The notes beneath the pieces were generated by a model. That model made no database searches. It saw only the letters and a list, made by a program, of their open reading frames with translations, and was not told the DNA's origin. DNA of 64,000 bases from Prevotella sp. (GTDB lineage: Bacteria > Bacteroidota > Bacteroidia > Bacteroidales > Bacteroidaceae). The stretch spans positions 1 through 64,000 of the forward strand of contig JAGAON010000003.1 in NCBI GenBank assembly GCA_017623655.1. Reading direction: 5' to 3'. This document shows positions 52,152 through 61,575 of this stretch, piece after piece; the stretch's first letter is position 1; the number at the start of each line of letters is the position of its first letter. The position numbers and the translations under genes were made by a program.

Positions 52152-53450
52152 ATGGTACTCAACTACATCTTCGTTTCCTTCTTCCTCGTAGCCTTCGCGG
52201 CAGGTCTTTTCCGGCTCATCGTCATGGGAGACATGGAGGTTTTCCCCGCAATGATGGATTCAACGTTCGCTTCCGCCAAGACGGCCTTCGAGATTTCGCT
52301 CGGCCTTACGGGCGTGCTCTCGCTGTGGCTTGGCATCATGAAGATAGGCGAGAGGGGAGGGGTAATCAACGTAATGGCGCGCCTGCTGTCGCCGGTGTTC
52401 TGCAAACTCTTCCCCGACATACCCAAAGGGCACCCCGTGACGGGCAGCATCTTCATGAACATAGCGGCGAATATGCTGGGACTTGACAACGCCGCCACGC
52501 CACTCGGGCTGAAAGCGATGGAGCAGATGCAGCAGATTAACGAGGAACGCAACGCCAGATGGAGGGCGGAGAACGCCTCGCTGCCTGACGCTGACGCGCG
52601 GATGGCGGAGCGGAACGTGACGGCCACCAACCCGATGATAATGTTTCTCGTGCTGAACACGTCGGGACTGACGCTCATTCCCGTGAGCATCATGGTGTAT
52701 AGGGCGCAGATGGGTGCGGCGCAACCTACCGACGTGTTCGTGCCGCTGCTCATAGCCACCTTCTTCTCCACACTCGCCGGCATAGTGTTCACCAGCCTTT
52801 ACCAGCGCATCAACCTGCTGAACAAGGTGATGGTGCTCACCCTCGGCGGCATGATAACCGCCGTATGCGCCATCATCTGGGGCTTCTCGCAGATGGACAA
52901 GGAGACCATGAACACCGTCAGCACCAGCGTGGCAAACGTCCTTCTGATGTCAATAATAACCGGTTTCATCGTCGCGGGCATATATAAAAAGGTGAATGTC
53001 TATGACGCTTTCATCGAGGGGGCGAAGGAAGGGTTCACCACCGCCGTCCGCATCATCCCCTACCTTGTGGCCATACTCGTGGGCATCGGCGTGTTCCGCG
53101 CCTCCGGTGTCATGGACGCCATCATCGAAGGAGTGAAGTGGTGCGTGGCTTCCTGCGGGCTGAACACGGACTTTGTCGGCGCGTTGCCCACGGCATTGAT
53201 GAAGCCCCTGTCCGGAAGCGGGGCGCGGGGGATGATGGTTGACGCGATGACCACCTACGGGGCGGACTCGTTTGTGGGCCGCCTGAGCAGCATACTGCAA
53301 GGCTCCACCGACACCACATTCTATATCCTTGCCGTCTATTTCGGCAGTATCGGAATACGGAAGACCCGCCACGCCGTGGTATGCGGCCTGCTTGCAGACG
53401 CTTTCGGCATAGCGGCGGCAATAGCGGTAGCATACCTTTTCTTTGGATAA
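52152..53450 (+). CDS. SpmA-SpmB-like nucleoside-recognition membrane protein
   Basis: A 432-residue membrane protein with about ten helices and two Gate (nucleoside recognition) halves. The first half, with NIAANMLGLDNAATPLGLKA, corresponds to spore maturation protein A. The second, with PYLVAILVGIGVFRASGVMD and TALMKPLSGSGARGMM, corresponds to SpmB. Bacteroidota carry them as one fused chain although they do not sporulate; the transport role is unknown. Confidence 0.88.
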   Translation: MVLNYIFVSFFLVAFAAGLFRLIVMGDMEVFPAMMDSTFASAKTAFEISLGLTGVLSLWLGIMKIGERGGVINVMARLLSPVFCKLFPDIPKGHPVTGSIFMNIAANMLGLDNAATPLGLKAMEQMQQINEERNARWRAENASLPDADARMAERNVTATNPMIMFLVLNTSGLTLIPVSIMVYRAQMGAAQPTDVFVPLLIATFFSTLAGIVFTSLYQRINLLNKVMVLTLGGMITAVCAIIWGFSQMDKETMNTVSTSVANVLLMSIITGFIVAGIYKKVNVYDAFIEGAKEGFTTAVRIIPYLVAILVGIGVFRASGVMDAIIEGVKWCVASCGLNTDFVGALPTALMKPLSGSGARGMMVDAMTTYGADSFVGRLSSILQGSTDTTFYILAVYFGSIGIRKTRHAVVCGLLADAFGIAAAIAVAYLFFG

Positions 53451-53497
53451 ACGGTAAAATTGTCCTTGATTTATTGCTGTTTTAGAGAATAAAATCG

Positions 53498-53505
53498 TAC
53501 CTTTG
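53498..53505 (+). promoter_or_regulatory. Promoter of the DUF4143 ATPase gene
   Basis: TACCTTTG. Transcription would start about 53511, at the first base of the 33-bp repeat array. Confidence 0.6.
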
Positions 53506-53510
53506 CAGCG

Positions 53511-53595
53511 GAAAGTCCCTTGAAAAAGTGACGCAGTTGTCTGGAAAGTCCCTTGAAAAAGTGGCGTAATTGTCTAAAAAGTCCCTTGGAAAACA
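53511..53595 (+). repeat. 33-bp tandem repeat forming the leader of the DUF4143 gene
   Basis: Unit 1 at 53511-53543, unit 2 at 53544-53576, and a partial third from 53577. Each begins GAAAGTCCCTTGAAAAAGTG (AAAAGTCCCTTGGAAAA in the third). Because 33 is a multiple of 3, each unit keeps the reading frame of the gene. Unit 1 carries an in-frame TGA after TTGAAAAAG; unit 2 has TGG instead. Confidence 0.85.
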
Positions 53596-53600
53596 GGAAT

Positions 53601-54920
53601 ATGTTGAAGCGGAAGATAGAAGAAATACTTGCGGAATGGAAGCGGGAACCACATCATAAGCCTCTTGTTATCAAGGGTTGCCGACAGTGTGGGAAGACAT
53701 ATTCTGTTAGGAAATTTGCGGAAGAGAACTACGATCACGTTGTTTACGTCAACTTTGTAGAGCAAGAAGACTGCATACTCGCCTTTGAAAACTCGAAGCG
53801 TGTTGATGACATTGTGATGGGATTGACGGCCATTCTTCCCGGGAGTGTATTCAAGGCTGGCTGCACTTGCCTGATATTGGACGAGATTCAGGAGTGTCCG
53901 GGAGCGAGAACAGCCCTTAAATTCTTCCAAATCGACGGACGTTACGATGTCATTGCCACGGGTTCGCTGCTGGGTGTGAGGGGATATAGGGATAATGACG
54001 GTTACAATTCCATTCCGGTAGGCTACGAGCAACATATAAATATGTACCCGCTTGACTTTGAAGAGTTCCTCTGGGCTAACGGCATCACATCCGTAATCCT
54101 TGGGAAAATACAAGAATGTATGAACGAAGCGAGCCCTGTTCCGGAAGCGCTCCACAGCCGTATGAGGCAGTTGCTGCTGCAATATACAGTCGTGGGAGGA
54201 ATGCCTGCTGTTGTTAACACATTCATAAACTCACACGACATGGGGCGTGTTCTCATGGAACAGCGAAGCATTGTCAGCAGTTACGGGGAGGATATGGTCA
54301 AGTATGCGGACAAGAAAGACAAACCGAGGATAAGGGAATGCTTCGAATCCATCCCCAGACAACTAAGCAAAGAGAACAAGAAGTTCCAGTATTCCACCAT
54401 CCGCAAAGGTGCGAAGGCATCCCAATATGAGGGCAGCATACAATGGATTGAGGATGCAGGTATAATATGCCGCTGCCGAAACTTGTCCATAACAGAGCTG
54501 CCTCTTGACGGGAATGCGATGCAAGATGTGTTCAAGATATATATGGTTGACACCGGACTGTTTGTCTCTATGCTGGAAGACGGAACGCAAGCGGACATAC
54601 TTCAAGGCCGGTTGTATGGCTACAAAGGCGCTATATTTGAGAATTTGATAGCCGATATATTCACGAAAATGGAGCGAAAGCTATACTATTTCCATAAAGA
54701 TTCAGGTCTTGAGGTCGATTTTGTCATGAGGATTAAAGGGGAATGTGTGCTGGTTGAGGTCAAATCCCGGACTGGAAACGCAAAGAGTACGAAAACTATT
54801 CTGCGGCATCCGGAGAAATATCATGTGGAGAAAGCCATCAAATTGGGAGACTATAATGTAGGGAAAACAGAAGAAATGCTTATCCTTCCGCTTTACATGG
54901 CGTTCTTGTTGAGAGACTGA
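53601..54920 (+). CDS. AAA_14/DUF4143 ATPase
   Basis: A protein of about 439 residues. Walker A is KGCRQCGKTYSVRKF, Walker B is CLILDEIQECPGA, and the sensor is VIATGSLLG. A DUF4143 domain with a PD-(D/E)XK-like nuclease fold occupies the C-terminal part (DSGLEVDFVMRIKGECVLVE, then VKSRTGN, matching the D...ExK pattern). These proteins are numerous in Bacteroidales and have no established role. The ATG at 53601 is chosen. A TTG at 53553 in the repeat would add 16 residues in frame. It stands alone. Confidence 0.87.
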   Translation: MLKRKIEEILAEWKREPHHKPLVIKGCRQCGKTYSVRKFAEENYDHVVYVNFVEQEDCILAFENSKRVDDIVMGLTAILPGSVFKAGCTCLILDEIQECPGARTALKFFQIDGRYDVIATGSLLGVRGYRDNDGYNSIPVGYEQHINMYPLDFEEFLWANGITSVILGKIQECMNEASPVPEALHSRMRQLLLQYTVVGGMPAVVNTFINSHDMGRVLMEQRSIVSSYGEDMVKYADKKDKPRIRECFESIPRQLSKENKKFQYSTIRKGAKASQYEGSIQWIEDAGIICRCRNLSITELPLDGNAMQDVFKIYMVDTGLFVSMLEDGTQADILQGRLYGYKGAIFENLIADIFTKMERKLYYFHKDSGLEVDFVMRIKGECVLVEVKSRTGNAKSTKTILRHPEKYHVEKAIKLGDYNVGKTEEMLILPLYMAFLLRD

Positions 54921-55001
54921 CGCATACTTCCTAAATATAGAAAAACGACAGAACAAAGCGTTATTTCATCCCAAACGTGCCGCTATCTCATTTATTTTTA
55001 G

Positions 55002-55009
55002 TAACTTTG
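55002..55009 (+). promoter_or_regulatory. Promoter of the DEAD-box helicase gene
   Basis: TAACTTTG, 25 bp before the TTG start at 55034, leaving a very short leader. Confidence 0.65.
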
Positions 55010-55033
55010 CACCCGAATTAAATACATTTATAA

Positions 55034-56983
55034 TTGAAAACATTTAGAGAACTGGGCGTTAGCGAAGAGATTTGTCGCGCCATTGAAGAGTTGGGATTCG
55101 AGCATCCGATGCCGGTGCAGGAGGCTGTTATCCCGTTGTTGGCACCCAAAAAGGCCGTAATCAGCGAAGATGCGCCGGCCGGAGAGGTGCCTGTTGAAAC
55201 AGAAGAAGCACTTGAAGGAAACGCGGAGACAGCCGCAGCAGAGTCGGAAGCGACCGACATCATAGCCCTTGCACAGACCGGTACGGGCAAGACGGCGGCC
55301 TTCGGACTGCCTTTGTTGCAGATGATTGACCCGAAAAACCGTACTATTCAGGCGGTGGTATTGTCGCCTACACGTGAGCTTTGCTTGCAGATAGCCGACG
55401 ATTTGCGGGATTTCTCAAAGTATATAAAGGGCGTTAATATCGTCGCCGTGTATGGCGGAACCAGCATTATGGACCAGATACGTGCCTTGAAGCACGGCGC
55501 ACAGATTGTGGTGGCGACCCCCGGACGTCTCATTGACCTGATGGAAAGGGGCAAGGCGAAGCTCGGTGACGTGGAGCACGTGGTGCTTGACGAGGCCGAC
55601 GAGATGCTGAATATGGGCTTTTCCGAAAGCATAAGCCGCATATTCGACGCCGTTCCGGAAAACAGGCAGACGCTGCTGTTCTCGGCAACGATGAGCCGTG
55701 AGGTGGAGAAAGTGGCCAAAAGCTACCTCAAGAACTACCGCGAAGTGGTGGTAGGCTCACGCAATGAGGGTGCGGAGAACGTCAACCACATATACTATAT
55801 GGTCAATGCCAAGGACAAATATCTTGCCCTCAAGCGCATCGTTGACTACAACCCGCGCATCTTCGGCATCATCTTCTGCCGCACCAAGGTGGAGACTCAG
55901 GAGATAGCCGACAAGCTGATAAAGGACGGATACAACGCCGAAGCACTGCACGGAGACCTCTCCCAGCAGCAGAGGGACCTGACAATGCAGAAATTCAGGC
56001 AGCATCTCACGCAGCTGCTTGTGGCCACCGACGTTGCGGCACGCGGCCTTGACGTGGGCGATCTCACTCATGTCATAAACTATGCCATGCCCGACGACAC
56101 GGAATCATACACCCATCGCTCCGGCCGAACAGGCCGTGCAGGCAAGAAAGGCACGTCAATCGCCATAATACATACACGCGAACGCCGCAAGATACGTGAG
56201 GTTGAGCGCACCATAGGCAAGGAGTTCGTGGCAGGAAAGCTGCCCACTCCCGACGAGATATGCAAGAAACAGCTCTTCCGCGCCATCGACGAGATAGAGA
56301 AAACCGACGTGATAGACGAGCAGATAGAGCCGTTCATGACCGAGATACGCCGCCATTTCGAGTACGTTGACAAGGAGGAGATACTGAAAAAACTGGTCAG
56401 CCGCGAGTTCGGACGCTTCCTGCAATACTACGCCAACGCCCCCGTCATAGAGGAACCGTCCGTAAGTTCCGGTAAGGAGCGTGGCGGACGCGGAGGCAAA
56501 AAGCAGTTCCGCGAGGGCACGCAGGCCGGTTATGCCAAGCTGTTCATCAACCTTGGAAAGAACGACGGGTTCTATCCCGGCGAGGCAATGCAGTTCATCA
56601 ACCGCAACACGCGCGGCACAAGGCAGGAGGTCGGGCACATAGACCTGCAGCCGAAGAGTTGCTTCATCGAGGTGCCGGAGCGTGACGCGAAGAGGCTTAT
56701 CAAGGCTCTTGACGGGCAGTTCTACCGCAACACGAGAGTGAAATGCCACTTTGCCGGCGAGAATGGCGACGCTTTTGCCCGTGGAGGACGCCGCGGCGGC
56801 AAGGACAACGGCAACCGTGGAGGATGGAAAAACGGCGACAACGGCGGGCGGAAAGGCCGCCGCGGAGAGAAACGCAACGGCCATGACGACATCTTCCCGC
56901 CCGGATTCGACGCTCATCAGGCTCTTCTTGAGATGATGGGGAACGTGGAAGAAGGCTCGGCAAGGAGGAAAAAGAAGAAATAA
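55034..56983 (+). CDS. DEAD-box RNA helicase (DeaD/CsdA-like)
   Basis: A 649-residue helicase. The Q motif is FEHPMPVQEAVIPLL, motif I is AQTGTGKTAA, motif II is VLDEADEML, motif III is SATMS and motif VI is HRSGRTGRAGKKG. A DbpA/CsdA-type RNA-binding domain (residues about 495-570) and an Arg-Gly-rich tail (RRGGKDNGNRGG) follow. Family members unwind RNA in ribosome assembly and cold adaptation. Between the Q motif and motif I lies an acidic insertion of about 35 residues (residues about 41-75, SEDAPAGEVPVETEEALEG) that the family lacks. It starts with TTG, and a terminator follows the stop. Confidence 0.95.
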   Translation: MKTFRELGVSEEICRAIEELGFEHPMPVQEAVIPLLAPKKAVISEDAPAGEVPVETEEALEGNAETAAAESEATDIIALAQTGTGKTAAFGLPLLQMIDPKNRTIQAVVLSPTRELCLQIADDLRDFSKYIKGVNIVAVYGGTSIMDQIRALKHGAQIVVATPGRLIDLMERGKAKLGDVEHVVLDEADEMLNMGFSESISRIFDAVPENRQTLLFSATMSREVEKVAKSYLKNYREVVVGSRNEGAENVNHIYYMVNAKDKYLALKRIVDYNPRIFGIIFCRTKVETQEIADKLIKDGYNAEALHGDLSQQQRDLTMQKFRQHLTQLLVATDVAARGLDVGDLTHVINYAMPDDTESYTHRSGRTGRAGKKGTSIAIIHTRERRKIREVERTIGKEFVAGKLPTPDEICKKQLFRAIDEIEKTDVIDEQIEPFMTEIRRHFEYVDKEEILKKLVSREFGRFLQYYANAPVIEEPSVSSGKERGGRGGKKQFREGTQAGYAKLFINLGKNDGFYPGEAMQFINRNTRGTRQEVGHIDLQPKSCFIEVPERDAKRLIKALDGQFYRNTRVKCHFAGENGDAFARGGRRGGKDNGNRGGWKNGDNGGRKGRRGEKRNGHDDIFPPGFDAHQALLEMMGNVEEGSARRKKKK

Positions 56984-56984
56984 G

Positions 56985-57017
56985 TTTCAGTTGCGCACAT
57001 CGTGCGCAACTGAAAAA
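56985..57017 (+). terminator. Terminator of the helicase gene
   Basis: TTTCAGTTGCGCAC pairs perfectly with GTGCGCAACTGAAA across a 3-base loop, followed by further A residues. Confidence 0.85.
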
Positions 57018-57152
57018 TTAATAATTAAGAGTTAAGAATTAAAAGTCGTGATTACCTCTTTTCTGAATCAAATGTCGTGTCTTTGCGATATGGTTCATAA
57101 GCGATATAACCGTAATCACCACCTTTAATTCTTAACTCTTAATTTTTAATTC
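57018..57152. repeat. AT-rich inverted repeat upstream of the WbqC gene
   Basis: AATTAAGAGTTAAGAATTAA at about 57023-57042 and its inverse TTAATTCTTAACTCTTAATT at about 57125-57144 surround about 80 bp. Similar AT words occur at 49320-49350. Confidence 0.6.
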
Positions 57153-57169
57153 AACAAAATCCCCTGCAA

Positions 57170-57751
57170 ATGGTTCTACACACAACATATTTCGGCCCCG
57201 TAAGTTGGTACGCCGCCATAGCCAAACACGGCTCGGCTACGGTGTGCGACAGCGAGGCTTACCGCAGGCAGACAGCGAGAAACCGCTGCCATATAGCCAC
57301 CGCCAACGGCGTGCAGACACTCACCGTCCCCGTAACCGTGCCGTCCCCGGCGCAGGGGGGCAGATGTATCATAAAGGAGGTGCGCGTCAGCGACCACGGC
57401 AACTGGCGCCACCTGCACTGGCAGGCCTTGCAGTCGGCATACGGAATGTCACCCTTTTTCGATTATTACGCCGACGACCTGCGCCCGTTTTTCGAGAAGA
57501 AATGGGACTATCTCCTTGACTTCAACATGGAGATAACCGCCGCCATGCTCCGTCTTCTCGGCATCCACGCCACGTTGGAGGCCACTTCCGCCCCCGTGAC
57601 AACGCCCTGCACCGCCCTTGACGGTACGGGGATAACGTATTACCAGACCTTCCGCCGCCGCCACGGATTCATCCCCGACCTGTCCGTCATTGACCTTTTG
57701 TGCAACGAGGGGCCGGAGGGAGTGCTGCGGCTGCAAGGCTGTCACCGGTAA
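57170..57751 (+). CDS. WbqC-family protein
   Basis: A 193-residue cytoplasmic protein of the WbqC family: the opening TTYFGPVSWYAAIAKHG, the RNRCHIATANGVQTLTVPV strand pair and WRHLHWQALQSAYGMSPFFD are characteristic. Some members are linked to O-antigen or lipopolysaccharide gene clusters; the activity is unknown. In many Bacteroidota it lies beside lepB or dapB, but neither is here. It stands alone, with AT-rich inverted repeats in front and a family D element behind. Confidence 0.85.
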   Translation: MVLHTTYFGPVSWYAAIAKHGSATVCDSEAYRRQTARNRCHIATANGVQTLTVPVTVPSPAQGGRCIIKEVRVSDHGNWRHLHWQALQSAYGMSPFFDYYADDLRPFFEKKWDYLLDFNMEITAAMLRLLGIHATLEATSAPVTTPCTALDGTGITYYQTFRRRHGFIPDLSVIDLLCNEGPEGVLRLQGCHR

Positions 57752-57818
57752 ATTCCGGACATTTCATGACACGTTACAGCCGTCTTTTGCGGCAAAAGGA
57801 AATAAATCCGCACTTGTA

Positions 57819-58014
57819 GGAGGGTTTATAAAAATGAAGTAAACAGGAGTTATCGCTCCGCTTAGGAGTTACAGGGAGTTAGCGGACAAATGTCCGGCTG
57901 ATATTGGTGAGACGATGTAATACATCTTCTCTACTGTTGTCCGTTAACTTCATGCGGCACAAGCCGTATAACTTCCGTTAACTCCTGCTAATTTCCACAT
58001 TTTGATACACTTTC
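57819..58014. mobile_element. Family D MITE-like element, second copy
   Basis: About 196 bp. The left end GGAGGGTTTATAAAAATGAA is decayed. The interior AGGAGTTATCGCTCCGCTTA is identical to the copy at 36592, and the right end TTTCCACATTTTGATACAC matches its terminal repeat. Confidence 0.65.
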
Positions 58015-58039
58015 TTTTATGCTTGAAAACACGGCAATC

Positions 58040-58066
58040 CGGACGCACCAAGGTGCGTCCCTACAA
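58040..58066. repeat. Family B hairpin, single copy
   Basis: GGACGCACCAAGGTGCGTCC followed by CTACAA. Confidence 0.8.
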
Positions 58067-58097
58067 CACGTTGAATTATAATGTGTTACAAAACTCA

Positions 58098-58185
58098 TTG
58101 TAAAAGGGTGCTGATTACTTTGTGAAAGAGGCCTGATTACACTGTAATCAGCACCTGTTTGCAGTGTAATCAGCACCCTTTTGCT
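58098..58185. repeat. Family A 22-bp palindrome array, 4 units
   Basis: Four units in exact 22-bp register: GTAAAAGGGTGCTGATTAC, GTGAAAGAGGCCTGATTAC, GTAATCAGCACCTGTTTGC and GTAATCAGCACCCTTTTGC, each plus 3 bases. Confidence 0.85.
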
Positions 58186-58268
58186 ATGCGCCCTATATTT
58201 TGTTGGCCCAAATCCTGTGCCAATGAGCGAAAAGAAATGAAAAATTTTGTAATATTGGAAAAACTTAT

Positions 58269-58276
58269 TATCTTTG
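58269..58276 (+). promoter_or_regulatory. Promoter of the hybrid histidine kinase gene
   Basis: TATCTTTG, about 55 bp before the ATG at 58331. Confidence 0.55.
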
Positions 58277-58330
58277 CATAATATATTCTGTATTAATGCA
58301 ATCAGACTCTTATCGTAATAGACAAAAACA

Positions 58331-61300
58331 ATGAAAAGAATAAGTGAAAGCCCGTTTTCCGGCAAAATATTCAGGCAAGGCTGTGCGGTGTTGTGCCTTG
58401 TGGTGTCCTGCCTGATGTCCGCATTCCAGCCAGTGTCGGCCGCGCCGGTGCCGAAGAGGATTCTTATTGTCAACTCATACAATGAAAACGCGCCTTGGGT
58501 GCAGGACTATCTGAGGTCCTTTATGCTGACGGCGGCGCAGAATAGCGAGATTGCCTGTGAGCTGGTTCACATGAACAGCTCTCTCATAAGGACTGACTCC
58601 ATGTATATGAAGGTGGCTGACGGCATCTTCGAAAGGTTCAGAAGGAAAAAGCCGGACTACATGATCGTGATAGGACGCACGGCCTTCTCCCTGCGTGACA
58701 GGATGCAGGAAGAGTGGGGCGACGTGCCGATGATATACATTTCGCAGAGAGACAGGATTCAGCCCGGCGAGCGTTGCCTGTCCGGACAGCGTGTGCTGGA
58801 CTCGGACCTTATACCTGTGTCAGACATAAGGAAGAAGTATAACTTCACGTATATCGAGGTGCCGACCCTCTATAAGGAAACCATCGACATGATGGTCAGG
58901 ATGCAGCCGGGCATGAAGAAACTGGTGTTCGCCGCGGACGAACTGCCTGACAATATGGTGCTTGACGAGAAGATAAAGGCTTATGTGTCGGAAAAGTATC
59001 CGCATCTGACATACGAATGGCTCGTTGCGTCTGACGATACGAGAAACGAAATGCAAAGTTATCTTGTGTCCAATGACCTCTCTGTGGGTCTGCTCCTGTC
59101 GTCATGGTACTACGCAAGGCAGAGCGCATTCGGGTATCCTATGCTCGTTGTCGGCGATATGCGCCTGATGTCAACCATTTCCCGTCCCGTGTTCGCGCTG
59201 CAAGAGGCTTATCTCGACTACGGCGCGGTGGGCGGATTCTATCCCGACAAGGACGATATACTCGACCATTGCCGGTACGCTCTGAACGAGATGCTTGCGG
59301 GGGTGGATATGAGGACGGTGCCGTTTTATTATCCGGAGAAGAAACTTCCCAAGGTGAACTACTCGCAGTTGCTGCGTGCAGGGATACCGGCGAAGGACTG
59401 TCCGGAAGACACCGTGTTCGTGGGGAAGCCGAAAACGCTGTGGGAGTCGTATTCATGGCTGATAATATCAGTAGCCATTCTCACGCTGTCCATAATCGTG
59501 GCGTTCATCACATACACCGTGTTCCTGCGCCGGAAGACACGCATGATGGCCATGAGGGATATGCTGCTGAACAATATGCCGATATGTTACATAGGGGGAA
59601 AGGTGACCACCGACAGCTCGGGAAAGCCGGTAAAGGTCGATTTTACATCCGGAAACTATGAGGCGGACAAGCTCCTTTCCGACAATATGACGGACAAGAA
59701 CGCCGCTTCACTGTTTGATATGCCGATGCTGCTTGAACTGCTTGCCCAAGTGTTCAGCACCGGAAAAAGCGTCCTGTTCACGCATTACTTCGAGAAAACA
59801 GGCAAATATTACGACTTCCTCGTGTGCAAGGCCGCAGGAGAAGACGACGTGTGCTTCTTCGGAATGGATGTCACCGACAAGAAGGAGATGGACCTTGAGC
59901 TTAAGGAAACGTCCCGGAAACTGGAGATGACGCTTGGTGTCGCAAGGATAATACCATGGATATGGGATCTGGAAAGCCACACGATAGCGTGCGAGCAGAA
60001 CCTCGTCATGCGGCAGATACAGACCGATGCCTCCGCAACCGGCGACAGCGGGGTGCACATAATAAGCGAGGAAGAGTATTTCAACAACGTGCATCCCGAC
60101 GACGTGGACTATCTCACAAGGTTATACAGGGAACTGATTGAAGGGCAAAAGAGGTACATCAAGTGCGAGTACAGGGTGCTGTCAGACGGTGAAGGCGAGA
60201 ATGCGGTAGATTGGATGGAGGTCAACGCGTCGGTATTGCAGACCGATACCAGCGGCAAGCCGGTCAAGTTGTTGGGCTCAATGCTCATGATTACGGCGCG
60301 CAAGAGGCAGGAGGAGAGGCTCGTGCAGGCCAAAGAGGCGGCCAAGGAGTCCGACAGGCTGAAGTCAGCGTTCCTCGCCAACATGAGCCATGAGATAAGA
60401 ACGCCGCTCAATGCCATCGTGGGCTTCTCGAATTTGCTTGCCACTACCGACGACGAGGAGCAGAAACAGCAGTTCGTTAACATAATAGACACCAACAACC
60501 AGTTGCTGTTACAACTGGTGGCTGACATCCTTGACCTCGCCAAAGTGGAGGCGAACACGCTGGAGTTCATATATAAGTCAACCGACCTTAACGAACTGTT
60601 GAGGGGGATAGAGGCAACGGTGAAGAACAAGGTGAAGCCGGGTGTGACGCTTAACTATTCTCTTGGAGCGGACAACTGCGTGATAGAGACCGAGCCGAAC
60701 CGCCTCTCGCAGGTGATGATAAACCTGCTGGTGAACGCCTGCAAGTTCACCGACAAGGGCAGTGTGACCTACGGTTACGAGATAAAGGGCAGGCAGATAC
60801 GCTTCTTTGTGCGCGACACCGGATGCGGAATATCGCCGGAAGGCCAGAAGAAAGTGTTCCAGCGCTTTGTGAAACTGAACGACTTTGCGCAGGGTACGGG
60901 ACTCGGCCTCACCATCAGCCAGAGCATAGTGAAGAAACTCGGCGGCGAGATTGGCGTGGAATCAGAAGGCGTAGGGCATGGAAGCACGTTCTGGTTCACG
61001 GTGCCTTACACGCCTTCCGTGGTGAAGGAGAAGGAAAAGACGGTGGACGAAACGCCGAAAGAGGTGATAGAACGGGAGAAGATAACGATACTTGTCGCGG
61101 AGGATAATGACAGTAACTTTATGCTCTTCGACACCATACTCGGCCAGAAATACCACATACTGCACGCATGGGACGGCATTGAGGCGGTGGAGATGTTCGA
61201 CAAGTACAGGCCGCAGCTGATTCTGATGGACATAAATATGCCGCGCATGAACGGCTATGAGGCGACGGCGGAGATACGCAAGAGGTCGTCCAAGGTGCCT

Positions 61301-61450
61301 ATCATCGCCGTGACGGCATACGCGTACGCTTCCGACAAGGAGCGTGTGATGGACAGCGGGTTCAACGGTTATGTCTCAAAGCCCATCGACGCGAAACGTC
61401 TGGACGAGGAGATGAAGAACGCGTTAGGGGCACGTTTCCTGATGTTGTGA
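58331..61450 (+). CDS. Hybrid sensor histidine kinase/response regulator
   Basis: A 1039-residue inner-membrane sensor. A signal peptide precedes a periplasmic region (residues about 40-370) that resembles the ABC-type substrate-binding module of hybrid kinases (RILIVNSYNENAPWVQDYLR at its start). One membrane helix lies at about 376-400. PAS-like regions (about 410-650) follow, then HisKA with FLANMSHEIRTPLNAIVGFS, the HATPase with GTGLGLTISQSIVKKLGG, and a C-terminal receiver (ILVAEDNDSNF, phospho-Asp in LILMDINMPRMNG). No DNA-binding domain follows, so output must go to an unlinked partner. It is monocistronic. Confidence 0.93.
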   Translation: MKRISESPFSGKIFRQGCAVLCLVVSCLMSAFQPVSAAPVPKRILIVNSYNENAPWVQDYLRSFMLTAAQNSEIACELVHMNSSLIRTDSMYMKVADGIFERFRRKKPDYMIVIGRTAFSLRDRMQEEWGDVPMIYISQRDRIQPGERCLSGQRVLDSDLIPVSDIRKKYNFTYIEVPTLYKETIDMMVRMQPGMKKLVFAADELPDNMVLDEKIKAYVSEKYPHLTYEWLVASDDTRNEMQSYLVSNDLSVGLLLSSWYYARQSAFGYPMLVVGDMRLMSTISRPVFALQEAYLDYGAVGGFYPDKDDILDHCRYALNEMLAGVDMRTVPFYYPEKKLPKVNYSQLLRAGIPAKDCPEDTVFVGKPKTLWESYSWLIISVAILTLSIIVAFITYTVFLRRKTRMMAMRDMLLNNMPICYIGGKVTTDSSGKPVKVDFTSGNYEADKLLSDNMTDKNAASLFDMPMLLELLAQVFSTGKSVLFTHYFEKTGKYYDFLVCKAAGEDDVCFFGMDVTDKKEMDLELKETSRKLEMTLGVARIIPWIWDLESHTIACEQNLVMRQIQTDASATGDSGVHIISEEEYFNNVHPDDVDYLTRLYRELIEGQKRYIKCEYRVLSDGEGENAVDWMEVNASVLQTDTSGKPVKLLGSMLMITARKRQEERLVQAKEAAKESDRLKSAFLANMSHEIRTPLNAIVGFSNLLATTDDEEQKQQFVNIIDTNNQLLLQLVADILDLAKVEANTLEFIYKSTDLNELLRGIEATVKNKVKPGVTLNYSLGADNCVIETEPNRLSQVMINLLVNACKFTDKGSVTYGYEIKGRQIRFFVRDTGCGISPEGQKKVFQRFVKLNDFAQGTGLGLTISQSIVKKLGGEIGVESEGVGHGSTFWFTVPYTPSVVKEKEKTVDETPKEVIEREKITILVAEDNDSNFMLFDTILGQKYHILHAWDGIEAVEMFDKYRPQLILMDINMPRMNGYEATAEIRKRSSKVPIIAVTAYAYASDKERVMDSGFNGYVSKPIDAKRLDEEMKNALGARFLML

Positions 61451-61525
61451 TTCCGTCTCCGGCAAAAAATGTAGCGGGAAACGCTAAAAGTCATTGTTTT
61501 TCTTGCGTAATTCAGGAAAACATCG

Positions 61526-61533
61526 TAACTTTG
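61526..61533 (+). promoter_or_regulatory. Promoter of tRNA-Arg
   Basis: TAACTTTG with TTG at 61503-61505, 20 bp upstream. Confidence 0.6.
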
Positions 61534-61575
61534 CACAGCTTTGGCGTATGTACTATTGCGCCACAGACGCACGAT

